Notes under the pieces: generated by a model | The model's database searches: none | Seen by the model: only the letters and a program-made list of their open reading frames with translations | What the model was told of the DNA's origin: nothing | Shown: positions 25,008-34,469 of the stretch, piece by piece | Layout: every line of letters begins with the position of its first letter | Position numbering within the stretch: position 1 is the stretch's first letter | Assembly (NCBI RefSeq): GCF_010550245.1 | Contig: NZ_JAAGLU010000028.1 | Location: 84,610-148,609, forward strand | Direction of reading: 5' to 3' | DNA from: Streptomyces sp. SID12501 | Lineage (GTDB): Bacteria > Actinomycetota > Actinomycetes > Streptomycetales > Streptomycetaceae | Length of the DNA: 64,000 nucleotides | Translations under genes and position numbers: made by a program

Positions 25008-27404
25008 ATGACACCTGAGCGTCCTGACCCGGTCGTGCCCACGGCGACCTATCGGCTGCAACTCCAGCCCGCGTTCCCGTTCGGCGCCGCGGCGGCGGCC
25101 GTGCCGTATCTGGCCTCGCTCGGCGTCTCGCACCTGCATCTGTCGCCGTTCCTGGAGTCCGTCCCGGGATCGACGCACGGATACGACGTCGTGGACCACG
25201 CGCGCGTGCGCGGTGAACTGGGCGGCGAGGAGGGCCTGCGCGCGCTGGCGCGCACCGCGCGGGAGCACGGTCTCGGCCTGGTCGCGGACATCGTGCCCAA
25301 CCACATGGCCATGTCCCCGCGTCACAACCGCCCCCTGTGGGAGGTGCTCCGGGAGGGCCCCGGGTCACCGTACGCGCGGTGGTTCGACATCGACTGGGAG
25401 GCGCAGGGCGGGCGCCTGCTGCTGCCGGTGCTCGGGCAGCCGCTCGGCGCGGTGTGGGACGAGCTGAAGGTCGAGCGGTGGCAGGACGCGCACCTGGGGT
25501 ACGACGGCCACGTCCTGCGCTACTACGACCATGTCCTCCCCCTGCGCGAGGGCACCGAGGAGCTGCCGCTGCCACAGCTCGTCGACGCCCAGTGGTACCG
25601 CCCGGCGTGGTGGCGGCTGGCGCGCACCGAGCTCAACTACCGGCGTTTCTTCAGCATCTCGGAGCTGATCGGGGTGCGGGTCGAGGACCCCGAGGTGTTC
25701 GCGGCGACGCACGGGAAGCTGCTGGAGCTGCTCGCCGACGGGGTGGTGGACGGGCTGCGGGTCGACCATCCGGACGGTCTCGCGGACCCGGGCGGGTATC
25801 TGCGCCGGCTGCACGAGGCGAGCGGGGGCCGCTGGACGGTGGTCGAGAAGATCCTGGCCGACGGGGAGCACCTGCCGGCGGGCTGGCCGGTCGCGGGGAC
25901 CACCGGCTACGACGCCCTGCGGCACCTGGACGGCCTGTTCACGGACCCGGCGGGCGCGGGTGAGCTCCTCGGCCAGTACCGGCGGTTCGCGGCCCCTCAG
26001 GCCGACCGGGGCGGGCACTGGGAGGCGACGGTACGGCGGGCCGCGTACAAGGTGGTGACGCACGAGCTGGCCACCGAGGTGGACCGGCTGACCCGCGTGG
26101 CGAACCGTCTCTGCGCCGCCTCCGCGGACCCCGCGCTGCGCGACCGTGCCCCCTGGGCCCTGCGTACCGCGCTGCGCGAGCTGCTGGTCCGCATGGAGGT
26201 CTACCGCCCCTACACCCCCGGGGACACCGCCTCCGTGGTCACCGAGGAGGCCTCCGCCGAGGCCCGGCAGGCGTTCGTCGTCCCGGAGGAGGGCGGGGCC
26301 GTGGACGTCGTACGGAACCTGCTGCTCGGGCGGGCCGACGGCAAGGACGCTGTGGGGGCCGAGCAGGTGGAGTTCCGGGACCGGTTCGCGCAGACGTCGT
26401 CGGCGCTGCGGGCCAAGTCCGTGGAGGACACCGCGTTCTACCGCTATGTGCCGCTGCTGTCGGCGACCGAGGTCGGCGGCAGTCCGGGGAGCCCCGCGGT
26501 GTCCCCGGAGGACTTCCACGCCTACTGCGCGCGCGTGCAGCGTGACTGGCCGGCCACGGGGACGGTGCTGTCGACGCACGACACGAAGCGCAGCGCCGAC
26601 GTACGCGCGGCGCTGGCCGTGCTCACCGAGTGCCCGCAGCGCTGGGCCGACGTCCTCGCCGAGGTCACGCGCACCGGTGAGGGCGTGCCCGACGCCCAGC
26701 TGGCATGGGCGGCCTGGCAGACGGCCTTCGGCCTGGGCCCGGCGGACGCGGAGCGCCTCCAGGGCGCCCTGCTGAAGCACGTCCGGGAGGCGGGCCTGCA
26801 CACCGCCTGGACGGAGCAGGAACCGGCGTACGAGGAGGCGGTGGCGGCGTTCGTGGCGGCCGGCCCGTGCGGGGCGCCCGGCGAGCACGTGGCCGCACTG
26901 CGGAGCGTCCTGGAGCCGTACATCCGGGCGAACGTCCTGGGCGCGGCCCTGGTCCACCTGACGATGCCGGGCGTACCGGACCTCTACCAGGGCACGGAGA
27001 GCGAGTACCGGGCCCTGGTGGACCCGGACAACCGCCGTCCCGTCCCGTTCCCGCCCGAGGCCCCCGGCGAGAAGGACGAGCTGACGGCGACGGCACTGCG
27101 GCTGCGCGCGCGGCGCCCGGAGGTGTTCGGCGACACGGCGACCTACACGCCGCTCGTCGCGCAGGGCCCGGGGGCGGCGCACTGTGTGGCGTTCGCGCGT
27201 TCCGGGGAGGTGGTCACGGCGGTGACCCGGCTGTCCCTGCGGCTGGCGGACACCGGCGGCTGGCACGACACCCGGTTGCCGCTGCCGCCGGGCCGGTGGG
27301 CCGATCTGCTGGCTCCGGAGCGGGAGTTCACCGGGCACGCGCGCGTGGAGGAGCTTTTCGCGCGGCTGCCGGTGGCGCTGCTGGAGCGTGTCGGCGAGGA
27401 GTGA
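25008..27404 (+). CDS. treY: Malto-oligosyltrehalose synthase
   Basis: Converts the reducing end of a maltodextrin to a trehalosyl unit by an intramolecular transfer. It has 798 residues, typical for TreY. The GH13 barrel starts at PTATYRLQLQPAFPF. Catalytic regions are DIVPNHMAM, DGLRVDHPDGLADP, VVEKILADGEHLP and STHDTKRSADVR. It works with TreZ (31720-33465), and the debranching enzyme upstream supplies chains. The two trehalose genes are separated here by about 4.3 kb of other genes. Confidence 0.96.
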   Translation: MTPERPDPVVPTATYRLQLQPAFPFGAAAAAVPYLASLGVSHLHLSPFLESVPGSTHGYDVVDHARVRGELGGEEGLRALARTAREHGLGLVADIVPNHMAMSPRHNRPLWEVLREGPGSPYARWFDIDWEAQGGRLLLPVLGQPLGAVWDELKVERWQDAHLGYDGHVLRYYDHVLPLREGTEELPLPQLVDAQWYRPAWWRLARTELNYRRFFSISELIGVRVEDPEVFAATHGKLLELLADGVVDGLRVDHPDGLADPGGYLRRLHEASGGRWTVVEKILADGEHLPAGWPVAGTTGYDALRHLDGLFTDPAGAGELLGQYRRFAAPQADRGGHWEATVRRAAYKVVTHELATEVDRLTRVANRLCAASADPALRDRAPWALRTALRELLVRMEVYRPYTPGDTASVVTEEASAEARQAFVVPEEGGAVDVVRNLLLGRADGKDAVGAEQVEFRDRFAQTSSALRAKSVEDTAFYRYVPLLSATEVGGSPGSPAVSPEDFHAYCARVQRDWPATGTVLSTHDTKRSADVRAALAVLTECPQRWADVLAEVTRTGEGVPDAQLAWAAWQTAFGLGPADAERLQGALLKHVREAGLHTAWTEQEPAYEEAVAAFVAAGPCGAPGEHVAALRSVLEPYIRANVLGAALVHLTMPGVPDLYQGTESEYRALVDPDNRRPVPFPPEAPGEKDELTATALRLRARRPEVFGDTATYTPLVAQGPGAAHCVAFARSGEVVTAVTRLSLRLADTGGWHDTRLPLPPGRWADLLAPEREFTGHARVEELFARLPVALLERVGEE

Positions 27405-27737
27405 AAGCCCGGATGCGTGGGGGCGCGAATACTTCGCCGCGCGCCTGTGCGAGCACTCAAGCGCCCGGCTCGCAGAGGCGCGCACTCCCGGCGCTTGTTC
27501 GGGACCACCGGCGCGTGGTGGTGAGTACCATCGCCCCCTTCGCGCCGGGCCGCCGACACGCGTTCACCCCCTCGGAGGGCGGTGTACGGCCGTCCAGCAC
27601 GGCAGATGTCCCTGCTGACCGTTCCCGTCGGCGGTGAATGCTCCTTGGCGCCCCCTGGAGCCGCCCCACGACCTCCTTGACAGTTCCTGGACGCCATGGG
27701 GTACTGCGGATTGCGACGCAGGGTGGACCAGACGGGG
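27405..27737 (+). promoter_or_regulatory. Intergenic region between treY and the M14 gene
   Basis: A 333-base gap. TTGACA at 27677-27682 is a good -35 hexamer, but no matching -10 lies at 16-19 bases. GC composition is mixed and no conserved coding frame was recognised. If a promoter is here, the first peptidase gene would begin at the GTG 27738 rather than at the ATG at 27696. Confidence 0.3.
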
Positions 27738-28994
27738 GTGAGTCTCCTGCCGGAGCAGCGCTACCCCAGTGTGAACGAAATCGTCTCGTCCGCCCGGGCG
27801 CTGGCGGCTCAGCGGCCCCTTCTGTGCGCCTTCAAGCAGGTGGGGTCCTCCCGCGCCGGACGGCCCCTGCACCTGCTGTCCGTGGGCCACGCACGACAAG
27901 CCGTGCTCGTCGTCGCGGGCGCCCACGCCAACGAACCCACGGGCGGTTCCACGCTCCTGGCGCTCGCGGAACGGGTTGTGCACGACCGCGAGTTGCGGAC
28001 GGACACCTCCTGGCACTTCCTGCTGTGCGCGGATCCGGACGGGGCCAGCCTGCACGTCACGCCGGCGCCGCGCAGCCTGCTCGACTACCACCTCGGCTTC
28101 TACCGGCCCGCCGGGCCCGAGCAGCCGGAGTGGGCGCCCTCCGTGCTGCCGCCCGACCGGTTGCCGCCGGAGACGCGTGCCCTGACCGGTGTCATCGACG
28201 AAGTGCGGCCCTATCTCCAGGTCACCCTGCACGGCACCGACGTGGGCGGCAGCTGGGTGCAGCTGACGAAGGACGTCCCCGGGCTCGCCGAGCCGTTCGC
28301 CAAGTCGGCGGCGGAGCTGCGCATCCCGGTGGAGACGGGCGCCTCGGACGCGGCGGGCTGGCCCGCGTCGGGTCCCGGCGTGCACGTGATGCCGGCGCCG
28401 GGCTCGGAAGTGGCGTACCCGAGCATGCCGGACGACGCGCGGCACAGCACCTGGTACCACGCCCACCGGTACGGCGGTCTGACGGCGGTCGTCGAGGTCC
28501 CGATGTGGGCGAGCGACCTGGTGGACGACCCGGCCCCGCATCCCGCGCCGGCGGCGGCGATACGGCGACTGGCGAGCCGGCTGCTGCGGGACGGCATGGA
28601 GGTCGAGCGGGTCCTCGGCGACGCGCTGCCGCGTCTGGCGGGCGCCGAGGGGCCCCTGCTGCGGGCAGCCCAGTGGGCGCTGGAGCTGGTGCCCGGGCTG
28701 GCGGCCGACTGGACGCACATGCCGCCCGCCGACACGACGATGGCGTACGTCGGCAGCGTGGACGCGTTCGGCCGCCGGCTGCCGCTGCGGGCCGCCGCGA
28801 TGCTGCTGCGGGTCCTGCGGGAGACCGACGACCGCGCGGCACCGCGCCTCGAACACCTGGTCGCGGCCTGGAGCGAGGCCTTCATGGACCGCTTCCGGGC
28901 CCGCTGGGTGCCCCTGGAGCATCAGGTCGAGCACCAGGCCCGCACGGTGGTGGCCGCCGCGCGGCACGCGCGCGAGGCTGCTCCCCGGCGGTAG
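27738..28994 (+). CDS. M14 family zinc carboxypeptidase-like protein (first copy)
   Basis: A cytoplasmic metallopeptidase-like protein, 418 residues from GTG 27738 (432 from the alternative ATG at 27696). Zinc ligands of M14 are seen as His and Glu in GAHANEPTGGS and the third His in VTLHGTDVGG; the catalytic Glu fits TAVVEVPMW. There is no signal peptide. The M14 members of this type resemble murein peptide amidases, which would cut peptidoglycan peptides during recycling; substrate is inferred only. A paralogue lies at 29494-30900 on the other strand, sharing YPSV and HANEP motifs, with an SSI inhibitor gene between them. Confidence 0.85.
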   Translation: MSLLPEQRYPSVNEIVSSARALAAQRPLLCAFKQVGSSRAGRPLHLLSVGHARQAVLVVAGAHANEPTGGSTLLALAERVVHDRELRTDTSWHFLLCADPDGASLHVTPAPRSLLDYHLGFYRPAGPEQPEWAPSVLPPDRLPPETRALTGVIDEVRPYLQVTLHGTDVGGSWVQLTKDVPGLAEPFAKSAAELRIPVETGASDAAGWPASGPGVHVMPAPGSEVAYPSMPDDARHSTWYHAHRYGGLTAVVEVPMWASDLVDDPAPHPAPAAAIRRLASRLLRDGMEVERVLGDALPRLAGAEGPLLRAAQWALELVPGLAADWTHMPPADTTMAYVGSVDAFGRRLPLRAAAMLLRVLRETDDRAAPRLEHLVAAWSEAFMDRFRARWVPLEHQVEHQARTVVAAARHAREAAPRR

Positions 28995-29038
28995 GCGGGC
29001 GAGACCGTTCGCCTCTCCCGAGCACACCCGATGGGTCC

Positions 29039-29497
29039 CTACAGGGCGAACACCGCCCCGGTCCTCGCCCCGAGTTCGCATCCGTTGGAGAAAGTCCTGT
29101 CGTACTCCCGCGGGCGGCCGTTCCACTCGCCCTCCGCGTGCACGGTGACGGGCGAGTAGAGCATCGGGCAGAGGGTCTTCCTCGGCGGGATGCCGCCGAT
29201 GTCGCCGTCCACCGCGGCGAGTTCCGCACAGGCCCGGGCCGCCTGCGCGTGCCCCAGGGGCGGGTCGCACAGCACCAGCGTGCCGTGGGTGCCGGCGGCG
29301 CCCGACTCGCCCCGGCTGACGGTGACGTACAGCCAGTTGCCCCGGACGTCCTCCTGGGAGACCGCCTGGGCCGGGGTGGAGCCCGCGAGGAGGAGGCCGA
29401 CGGCCAGCAGGGCACCGCGTACCGCTCGTGCGGCGGGGACGGGCCTGATGATCCGGACGGGCCCGGTCGTGTTGCCGGTACTGATCGTGTGGGTCAT
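29039..29497 (-). CDS. Streptomyces subtilisin inhibitor (SSI) family protease inhibitor
   Basis: A secreted serine protease inhibitor of 152 residues. A long signal region ends around AGSTPAQA (residue 45 or so), leaving about 107 residues. The SSI pattern of two disulfides is present (LVLCDPP...ACAEL and TLCPM...SNGCEL). The reactive site CPMLYSP gives Met at P1 and Leu at P1', as in SSI (Met-Val). The end ARTGAVFAL fits the family's VFxF tail. The ATG overlaps the stop of the M14 gene upstream (ATGA), an unusual coupling of a secreted inhibitor to a cytoplasmic peptidase. It may inhibit the window's own subtilisin-like protease or others. Confidence 0.93.
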   Translation of the reverse strand: MTHTISTGNTTGPVRIIRPVPAARAVRGALLAVGLLLAGSTPAQAVSQEDVRGNWLYVTVSRGESGAAGTHGTLVLCDPPLGHAQAARACAELAAVDGDIGGIPPRKTLCPMLYSPVTVHAEGEWNGRPREYDRTFSNGCELGARTGAVFAL

Positions 29498-30900
29498 TCC
29501 CTGTGCATCGGCAACGCGGCCCCCGCACCCCAGCCCGACTCACCCGAACGTGAGCCCGCGCGCGTGCGGCGGCCCGCCAGTTCGAACGCGGCGAGCGCCA
29601 CCCGCGACTGGTACTCCACCTGACGTGCGACCGGTATCCAGCGCGCCCCGCAGCCGTATCGGTAGTCGGCGCACCACTCGTCGATCAGCCGGTCCAGCTC
29701 GCGCAGGACGTCGGCTGCCGCCGGACCCGCGTCGCGCGCCAGCTGGTGCAGCAGCCCCGCCGTACGCAGCACCAGCCGCCGCCCGGCGATGCGCAGCGCT
29801 GCCAGGTGGGCGGTCCTGAGCGGTGGCAGCGGGCGCGCGGTGCCGTCGTCCGTGTCGGGGTCCCAGCCGTCGGCGAGACCGGGGCAGACCAGTAGATAGT
29901 CGTCCACCGGGGCGAGGAGACGGTCCGCGTCCGCCACGCGCCCGAGGTGGGGCCGCAGCTGTCCGAGGGCCGCCTCCAGATACCGCGTGTCGTGCCGCAG
30001 CGTGTGGCTGACGGTGCGCAGCACCGCGTCGGCGTCGGCGGGCGGCGTGTCGTCCTCCACGGCGGCCACGCCCCACATGGGCGCCTCGACGATCGCCGTC
30101 ACCGTGCCGTGCCGGTGCGGATGGAACCAGGTCGACTCGACGGCGGCCTCCGTGATGGCGGCGGCCAGGTCGCCACGCCTCGGCGGCGGTATCCGGTGCA
30201 CGGCGGGTCCCAGACTGGGCCAGTACAGGGTGTCGTACGGGCCCAGCTCGCGCGGGATGCCGAGCCGGGCCGCCGTCTCGGCGACGCGCTGCGGGAGGCC
30301 CGGCAGGTCGCGGGTGAGTTCCACGAAACCGCCGCCGACATCGACACCGTGCAGCGAGCACTGGAAGAACGGCCGCAGTTCGTCCTGGAGGGCGAGCAGC
30401 GCGCGGGTCTCCGGCAGGGCGGCCCCGGCCGCGCCGTCGGGCAGCCACTCGGGCTGTTCCAGGAAGCCGGGCCGGAAGAAGTTCCGGAAGTAGTGGCCGA
30501 GGGTGTAGGGACCCGCGAGCCAGCCCTCGTTGCGGCGCGAGCCGTCGGGGTCCAGGCACAGCAGCAGGTTCCAGGTGGCGTCCGCGCGGACGGTCGGTCC
30601 CGGGTCGGCGAGGGCCCGTTCGGCCAGCCGGAGTGCTGTCGCGCCGCCCACGGGCTCGTTGGCGTGCGGTCCGGCGACGACCAGAGCCTGACGGCTGCCG
30701 TGCCCCACGGAGAGCAACCACAGTGGCGTCCCCGCGCGCGAGGTGCCCACGGTGCGCAGCCGGGCGTCGGCGGGGTGGCGGGCGACGAGTGCGGCGGCCC
30801 GGTCGGCCAACTCGTCCACGGACGGGTAGTGGAGGAGCGGCGACAGGACAAACCTCCGCAGCAGGACTGTCGGTTCACTTGGCGTACATGACGTACGCAC
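29494..30900 (-). CDS. M14 family zinc carboxypeptidase-like protein (second copy)
   Basis: A paralogue of the protein at 27738-28994, 468 residues. Zinc ligands fit GPHANEPVGGA and CSLHGVDVGGG, and the catalytic Glu fits TAIVEAPMWG. The GTG at 30900 is the only good start I can find, but it has no ribosome binding site; the conserved part starts about 20 residues later at LSPLLHYPSVDEL. No signal peptide. The 3' end overlaps the SSI gene by four bases, so the two are probably co-translated. Confidence 0.85.
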   Translation of the reverse strand: MRTSCTPSEPTVLLRRFVLSPLLHYPSVDELADRAAALVARHPADARLRTVGTSRAGTPLWLLSVGHGSRQALVVAGPHANEPVGGATALRLAERALADPGPTVRADATWNLLLCLDPDGSRRNEGWLAGPYTLGHYFRNFFRPGFLEQPEWLPDGAAGAALPETRALLALQDELRPFFQCSLHGVDVGGGFVELTRDLPGLPQRVAETAARLGIPRELGPYDTLYWPSLGPAVHRIPPPRRGDLAAAITEAAVESTWFHPHRHGTVTAIVEAPMWGVAAVEDDTPPADADAVLRTVSHTLRHDTRYLEAALGQLRPHLGRVADADRLLAPVDDYLLVCPGLADGWDPDTDDGTARPLPPLRTAHLAALRIAGRRLVLRTAGLLHQLARDAGPAAADVLRELDRLIDEWCADYRYGCGARWIPVARQVEYQSRVALAAFELAGRRTRAGSRSGESGWGAGAALPMHRE

Positions 30901-30983
30901 AGTCAGTCACGACTCGGGGGGTACGTCAACACCGCGGCACGCAAAGTGAATTGCTCCTGGGGAGCAGTCCTACGGGAGTGGTC

Positions 30984-31535
30984 TCACTCCGTCGAGAGGC
31001 AGAACGTCATGTTCCCGAAGCCGATCTGGTCGCCGGCCCGGACGACGGCCGCGCCGATCACCCGGCGCCCGTTCACCGTCGTGCCGTTGGTCGAGCCGAG
31101 GTCGCGCAGCACCCACAGGCCGCCCTGCTGCCGGAGTTCGGCGTGGACGCGCGAGACCGTCTCGTGCGTGAGCCGCAGGCCGTTGGCGGGGTCGCGCCCT
31201 ATGCGCAGCGGGTGGCCGTTGCCGGGGTGGGGCAGCAGCAGCTTGGGGAGCCGCTCCGACTGCCAGGCCCTGCGCAGCCGTACCGTGAAGCCGGAAACCG
31301 CCTCGACCGTCCCGAACACCAGGCGGGACAGGCGGTTCTCGGTGGGCAGGTCGGCGGTGAGGACGGCCAGCTCGTCGGACCGGCGGGCGGCCAGCGCCAG
31401 TTCCATGCGCCGGATGAACGTGTCGTGCGAGAGCTGACCGAGAGCGACCCCTTCCCGGAGCGCCTTCAGCGCCCGGTCGCGCTCCGCGTCGGAGAGGCGC
31501 GGCGGGTACGTGTGGAACTCGAAGGACGACGTCAC
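30984..31535 (-). CDS. DUF1707 and FHA domain protein
   Basis: A 183-residue cytoplasmic protein. The N-terminal 60 residues are a DUF1707 domain (RLSDAERDRALKALREG, followed by RRMELALAARRSDEL). The C-terminal 85 residues are a forkhead-associated domain with the phosphothreonine-binding pattern IGRDPANGLRL, SRVHAEL and LGSTNGTTVNGRRV. FHA domains bind proteins phosphorylated by Ser/Thr kinases; no kinase gene is adjacent. GTG at 31535 is the start that gives DUF1707 at the N-terminus; the longer frame is not conserved. It is divergent from treZ. Confidence 0.88.
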   Translation of the reverse strand: MTSSFEFHTYPPRLSDAERDRALKALREGVALGQLSHDTFIRRMELALAARRSDELAVLTADLPTENRLSRLVFGTVEAVSGFTVRLRRAWQSERLPKLLLPHPGNGHPLRIGRDPANGLRLTHETVSRVHAELRQQGGLWVLRDLGSTNGTTVNGRRVIGAAVVRAGDQIGFGNMTFCLSTE

Positions 31536-31719
31536 GTTCGTGATTGTCGGGCAGCGCGCGCGGGGTGTCCACAGAACGCCGAAACGGCGGCCCGCCGGGC
31601 GGGCCCGACGACACGCTCGGCAAAGGTGAGGATTCAGGCGCGGACCGTCGGCGTTTGAAGCACCATGGGACGGGCTACGTCCCGGTGAGCACCGCTCGGC
31701 ACAGTAAGGGGATCCGTCC

Positions 31720-33465
31720 GTGCACTTCGAGGTGTGGGCACCGCAGGCCAGTCGTGTGACGCTCCAGTGCGACTCGGGCACGCGCGCGTTGGAGCGCGAT
31801 CCGGAGCGCACGGGCTGGTGGTCCGGCGAGGCCGAGGCCCGGGACGGGTCGCGTTACGGCTTCGCCGTGGACGACGGTCCCGTGTTGCCAGACCCGCGCT
31901 CGCGCCGCCAGCCGGACGGTCCGGACGGTCTGAGCGCCGTCGTCGACCACGGGCGCCACACCTGGCAGACCGAGTGGGCGGGGCGCGCGCTGCCGGGCGC
32001 GGTCCTGTACGAGCTGCACGTCGGCACGTACACGCCCGAGGGCACGCTGGACGCGGCGGCCGGCCGGCTCGGCCACCTCGTGGAACTGGGCGTCACCCAC
32101 GTCGAGTTGATGCCCCTGTGCCCGTTCCCGGGGCAGCACGGCTGGGGGTACGAGGGGGTCTCGCTGTGGGCGGTGCACGAGCCGTACGGCGGCCCCGAGG
32201 CACTGAAGCGCTTTGTCGACCGGGCGCACGCACTCGGTCTCGGTGTCGTCCTGGACGTCGTACACAACCACTTGGGACCGTCCGGCAACTATCTGCCCGC
32301 CTTCGGCCCGTACTTCACGGACACGCATCAGACGCCCTGGGGTTCCGCGGTGAACCTGGACGCGCCGGGCTCGGACGAGGTGCGCGCGTATCTGCTCGGC
32401 AGCGCGCTGGCCTGGCTGCGCGACTACCGGATCGACGGGCTGCGGCTGGACGCGGTGCACGCGCTGCGGGACACCCGCGCGTGCCACTTCCTGGAGGAGC
32501 TGTCGAAGGCCGTGGACGCCCTCGCCACCGACCTGGGCCGGCCGCTGTCCCTGATCGCCGAGTCCGACCTCAACGACCCGCGGATCGTCACCCCGCGCGC
32601 GGGCGGCGGTCTCGGGCTGCACGCTCAGTGGAGCGACGACTTCCACCACGCCCTGCACACGGCACTGACCGGTGAGTCGCAGGGCTACTACGAGGACTTC
32701 GCGCGGGCCCCGTTCGCGGCGCTGGCCAAGACGCTCTCGGGCGGCTACTTCCACGACGGCACGTACTCGACCTTCCGGGGCCGTGTGCACGGCCGCCCGC
32801 TCGACCGCACCGGCGTCGCCGCGCATCGGCTGCTCGGCTACACGCAGACCCACGACCAGGTAGGCAACCGCGCCCAGGGGGACCGCCTTTCGGCCTCCCT
32901 CTCCCCCGGACTGCTCGCCTGCGGCGCCGCACTGATGCTCACCGGGCCGTTCACACCGATGCTGTTCATGGGCGAGGAGTGGGCGGCGGGCACCCCGTGG
33001 CAGTTCTTCACCGACCACACGGACGCGGAGCTCGCGGAGGCCGTACGGCGGGGCCGGCGGCGGGAGTTCACCTCGCACGGCTGGGCCGAGGAGGACGTGC
33101 CGGACCCTCAGGACCCGGCGACCCGTGACCGCTCCTGCCTCGACTGGTCGGAGCCCGAACGCGGGCCGCACGCGCGCGTACTGTCCTGGTACCGGGACCT
33201 GATCGCCCTGCGCCACACCCAGCCCGACCTCACGGACCCGGATCTCTCGGACATCAAGGTCGCGTACGACGAGGAGGCACGCTGGCTCGCCTTCCGGCGC
33301 GGGGACGTACGTGTCGTGGCGAACCTCGCCCCGAAGTCGGCTGCGATCCCCCTGGGCCCACGGCGGGCGCGGGTGCTGGCCGCCTGGGAACCGGTCGAAC
33401 TGCCGGGAGCGGACGGGTTGCTGCACGTTCCCGGGGAGTCCTGCGTGGTGCTGGAACAAGGGTGA
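31720..33465 (+). CDS. treZ: Malto-oligosyltrehalose trehalohydrolase
   Basis: Releases trehalose from maltooligosyl-trehalose made by TreY. It has 581 residues from GTG 31720. An N-terminal CBM48-like domain begins MHFEVWAPQAS, then a GH13 barrel with VLDVVHNHLGPSGNY, the nucleophile Asp in DGLRLDAVHAL, Glu in LIAESDLNDPR and Asp in TQTHDQVGNRAQGDR. It stands alone here, 4.3 kb from treY, with no overlapping partner, and converges on the phosphotransferase gene with a 15-base gap. Confidence 0.96.
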   Translation: MHFEVWAPQASRVTLQCDSGTRALERDPERTGWWSGEAEARDGSRYGFAVDDGPVLPDPRSRRQPDGPDGLSAVVDHGRHTWQTEWAGRALPGAVLYELHVGTYTPEGTLDAAAGRLGHLVELGVTHVELMPLCPFPGQHGWGYEGVSLWAVHEPYGGPEALKRFVDRAHALGLGVVLDVVHNHLGPSGNYLPAFGPYFTDTHQTPWGSAVNLDAPGSDEVRAYLLGSALAWLRDYRIDGLRLDAVHALRDTRACHFLEELSKAVDALATDLGRPLSLIAESDLNDPRIVTPRAGGGLGLHAQWSDDFHHALHTALTGESQGYYEDFARAPFAALAKTLSGGYFHDGTYSTFRGRVHGRPLDRTGVAAHRLLGYTQTHDQVGNRAQGDRLSASLSPGLLACGAALMLTGPFTPMLFMGEEWAAGTPWQFFTDHTDAELAEAVRRGRRREFTSHGWAEEDVPDPQDPATRDRSCLDWSEPERGPHARVLSWYRDLIALRHTQPDLTDPDLSDIKVAYDEEARWLAFRRGDVRVVANLAPKSAAIPLGPRRARVLAAWEPVELPGADGLLHVPGESCVVLEQG

Positions 33466-33480
33466 GCACAGGGGCGGGAC

Positions 33481-34413
33481 CTACCCCTCCTCATCCTCCT
33501 CCCGCAGCTCCGTCACCCGCTCCAGCAGGATCGCCTCCCACGCGCGCCGCAGTTGGACCCTGAGGAGCGGCAGCGGGCCGGCGTCGCGGCCGGTGAGGCT
33601 CTCGGCGAGCCGGACGACCGTGTCGCAGCGGGCGAGCCACAGGCCACGCAGGCAGGGGCGGGCCGCGTACCCGGCGAGGGTGGCCGCCCGTACGGCGGCG
33701 GGCGAGCCGACCGCGAGGGCGAGACCGGCGATGTCCTCGGCCGGGTCACCGACGACCACGTGGGTCCAGCCGAGGACACCACGCACCCGCCCGTCGGGGC
33801 TCACCACGAGGTGCTCGCCCTTGAGGTCGTGGTGGACGAGGACCGCCGTACCTGCCTGCGCGGCGAGTTGTGCGGTGGCGGACGGGGTCAGCTGGTGGAG
33901 CCGCGCGGGGTCGAACTCGTCGGCCGCCGCGAGGCGTTCGGCCGCGCCTTCGGCGGCCCGCCGCAGCGCCTCCAGGGAACGTGGCCCGACCCGAGGCACA
34001 CCGAGCGTCTCGGCCTGGCGTACGGGCACCTCGCGCAACCCCGTGAGCAGCGTGGCCAGGTCCGCCTCGCCCAAGGCGGAGACATCGTGCTCCTCGGCCG
34101 AGCCGCCGGAGAGCCGGGTGTCCAGGGTGTAGGCCAGTCCGTCGGCCCACTCGCCGTGCGCCACGGCGACGGGGACGGCGACGCCGATGTGCGGGCGTAC
34201 GAGGTCGCGCAGGCGCGGTTCGCGACGCAGCCTCGCGGACGTCTCCCGGTCGGGGGCCAGACGCAGTACGTGCCGGGAGCCGACCCACCACGTGGCGCAG
34301 CCGGCGCCGGCGGGCCGGACGTCGGGTCCGCCCGCGCCGACGGCGCCGTCCCCGAGCAGGGAACGGACCAGTCGGCGGACCGTGTCCGCGGTGGGTGTCG
34401 GTGCCTGGGTCAT
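33481..34413 (-). CDS. Phosphotransferase (APH family)
   Basis: A 310-residue kinase-fold protein. The catalytic loop reads LVHHDLKGEHLVVS: the Asp is present, and a His takes the usual Asn position, as in macrolide phosphotransferase-like relatives. The metal-binding motif is GWTHVVVGDPAEDIAG with Trp-Thr in place of Asp-Trp, so the DFG-type Asp is not obvious. The ATG at 34413 begins MTQAPTPTADTV. A role in drug modification is not shown. It may share a promoter with the M24 peptidase gene 56 bases upstream. Confidence 0.8.
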   Translation of the reverse strand: MTQAPTPTADTVRRLVRSLLGDGAVGAGGPDVRPAGAGCATWWVGSRHVLRLAPDRETSARLRREPRLRDLVRPHIGVAVPVAVAHGEWADGLAYTLDTRLSGGSAEEHDVSALGEADLATLLTGLREVPVRQAETLGVPRVGPRSLEALRRAAEGAAERLAAADEFDPARLHQLTPSATAQLAAQAGTAVLVHHDLKGEHLVVSPDGRVRGVLGWTHVVVGDPAEDIAGLALAVGSPAAVRAATLAGYAARPCLRGLWLARCDTVVRLAESLTGRDAGPLPLLRVQLRRAWEAILLERVTELREEDEEG

Positions 34414-34469
34414 GGTCGCGCCGCTGTCGTCCGGGGGTGTGAGGGCGGGGATGGGCTCCTGGTGTGCGG

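Noticed and set aside
27677..27707. Promoter with TTGACA before the first M14 gene
   Set aside because: No acceptable -10 hexamer at 16-19 bases, so it is mentioned only as a possibility.
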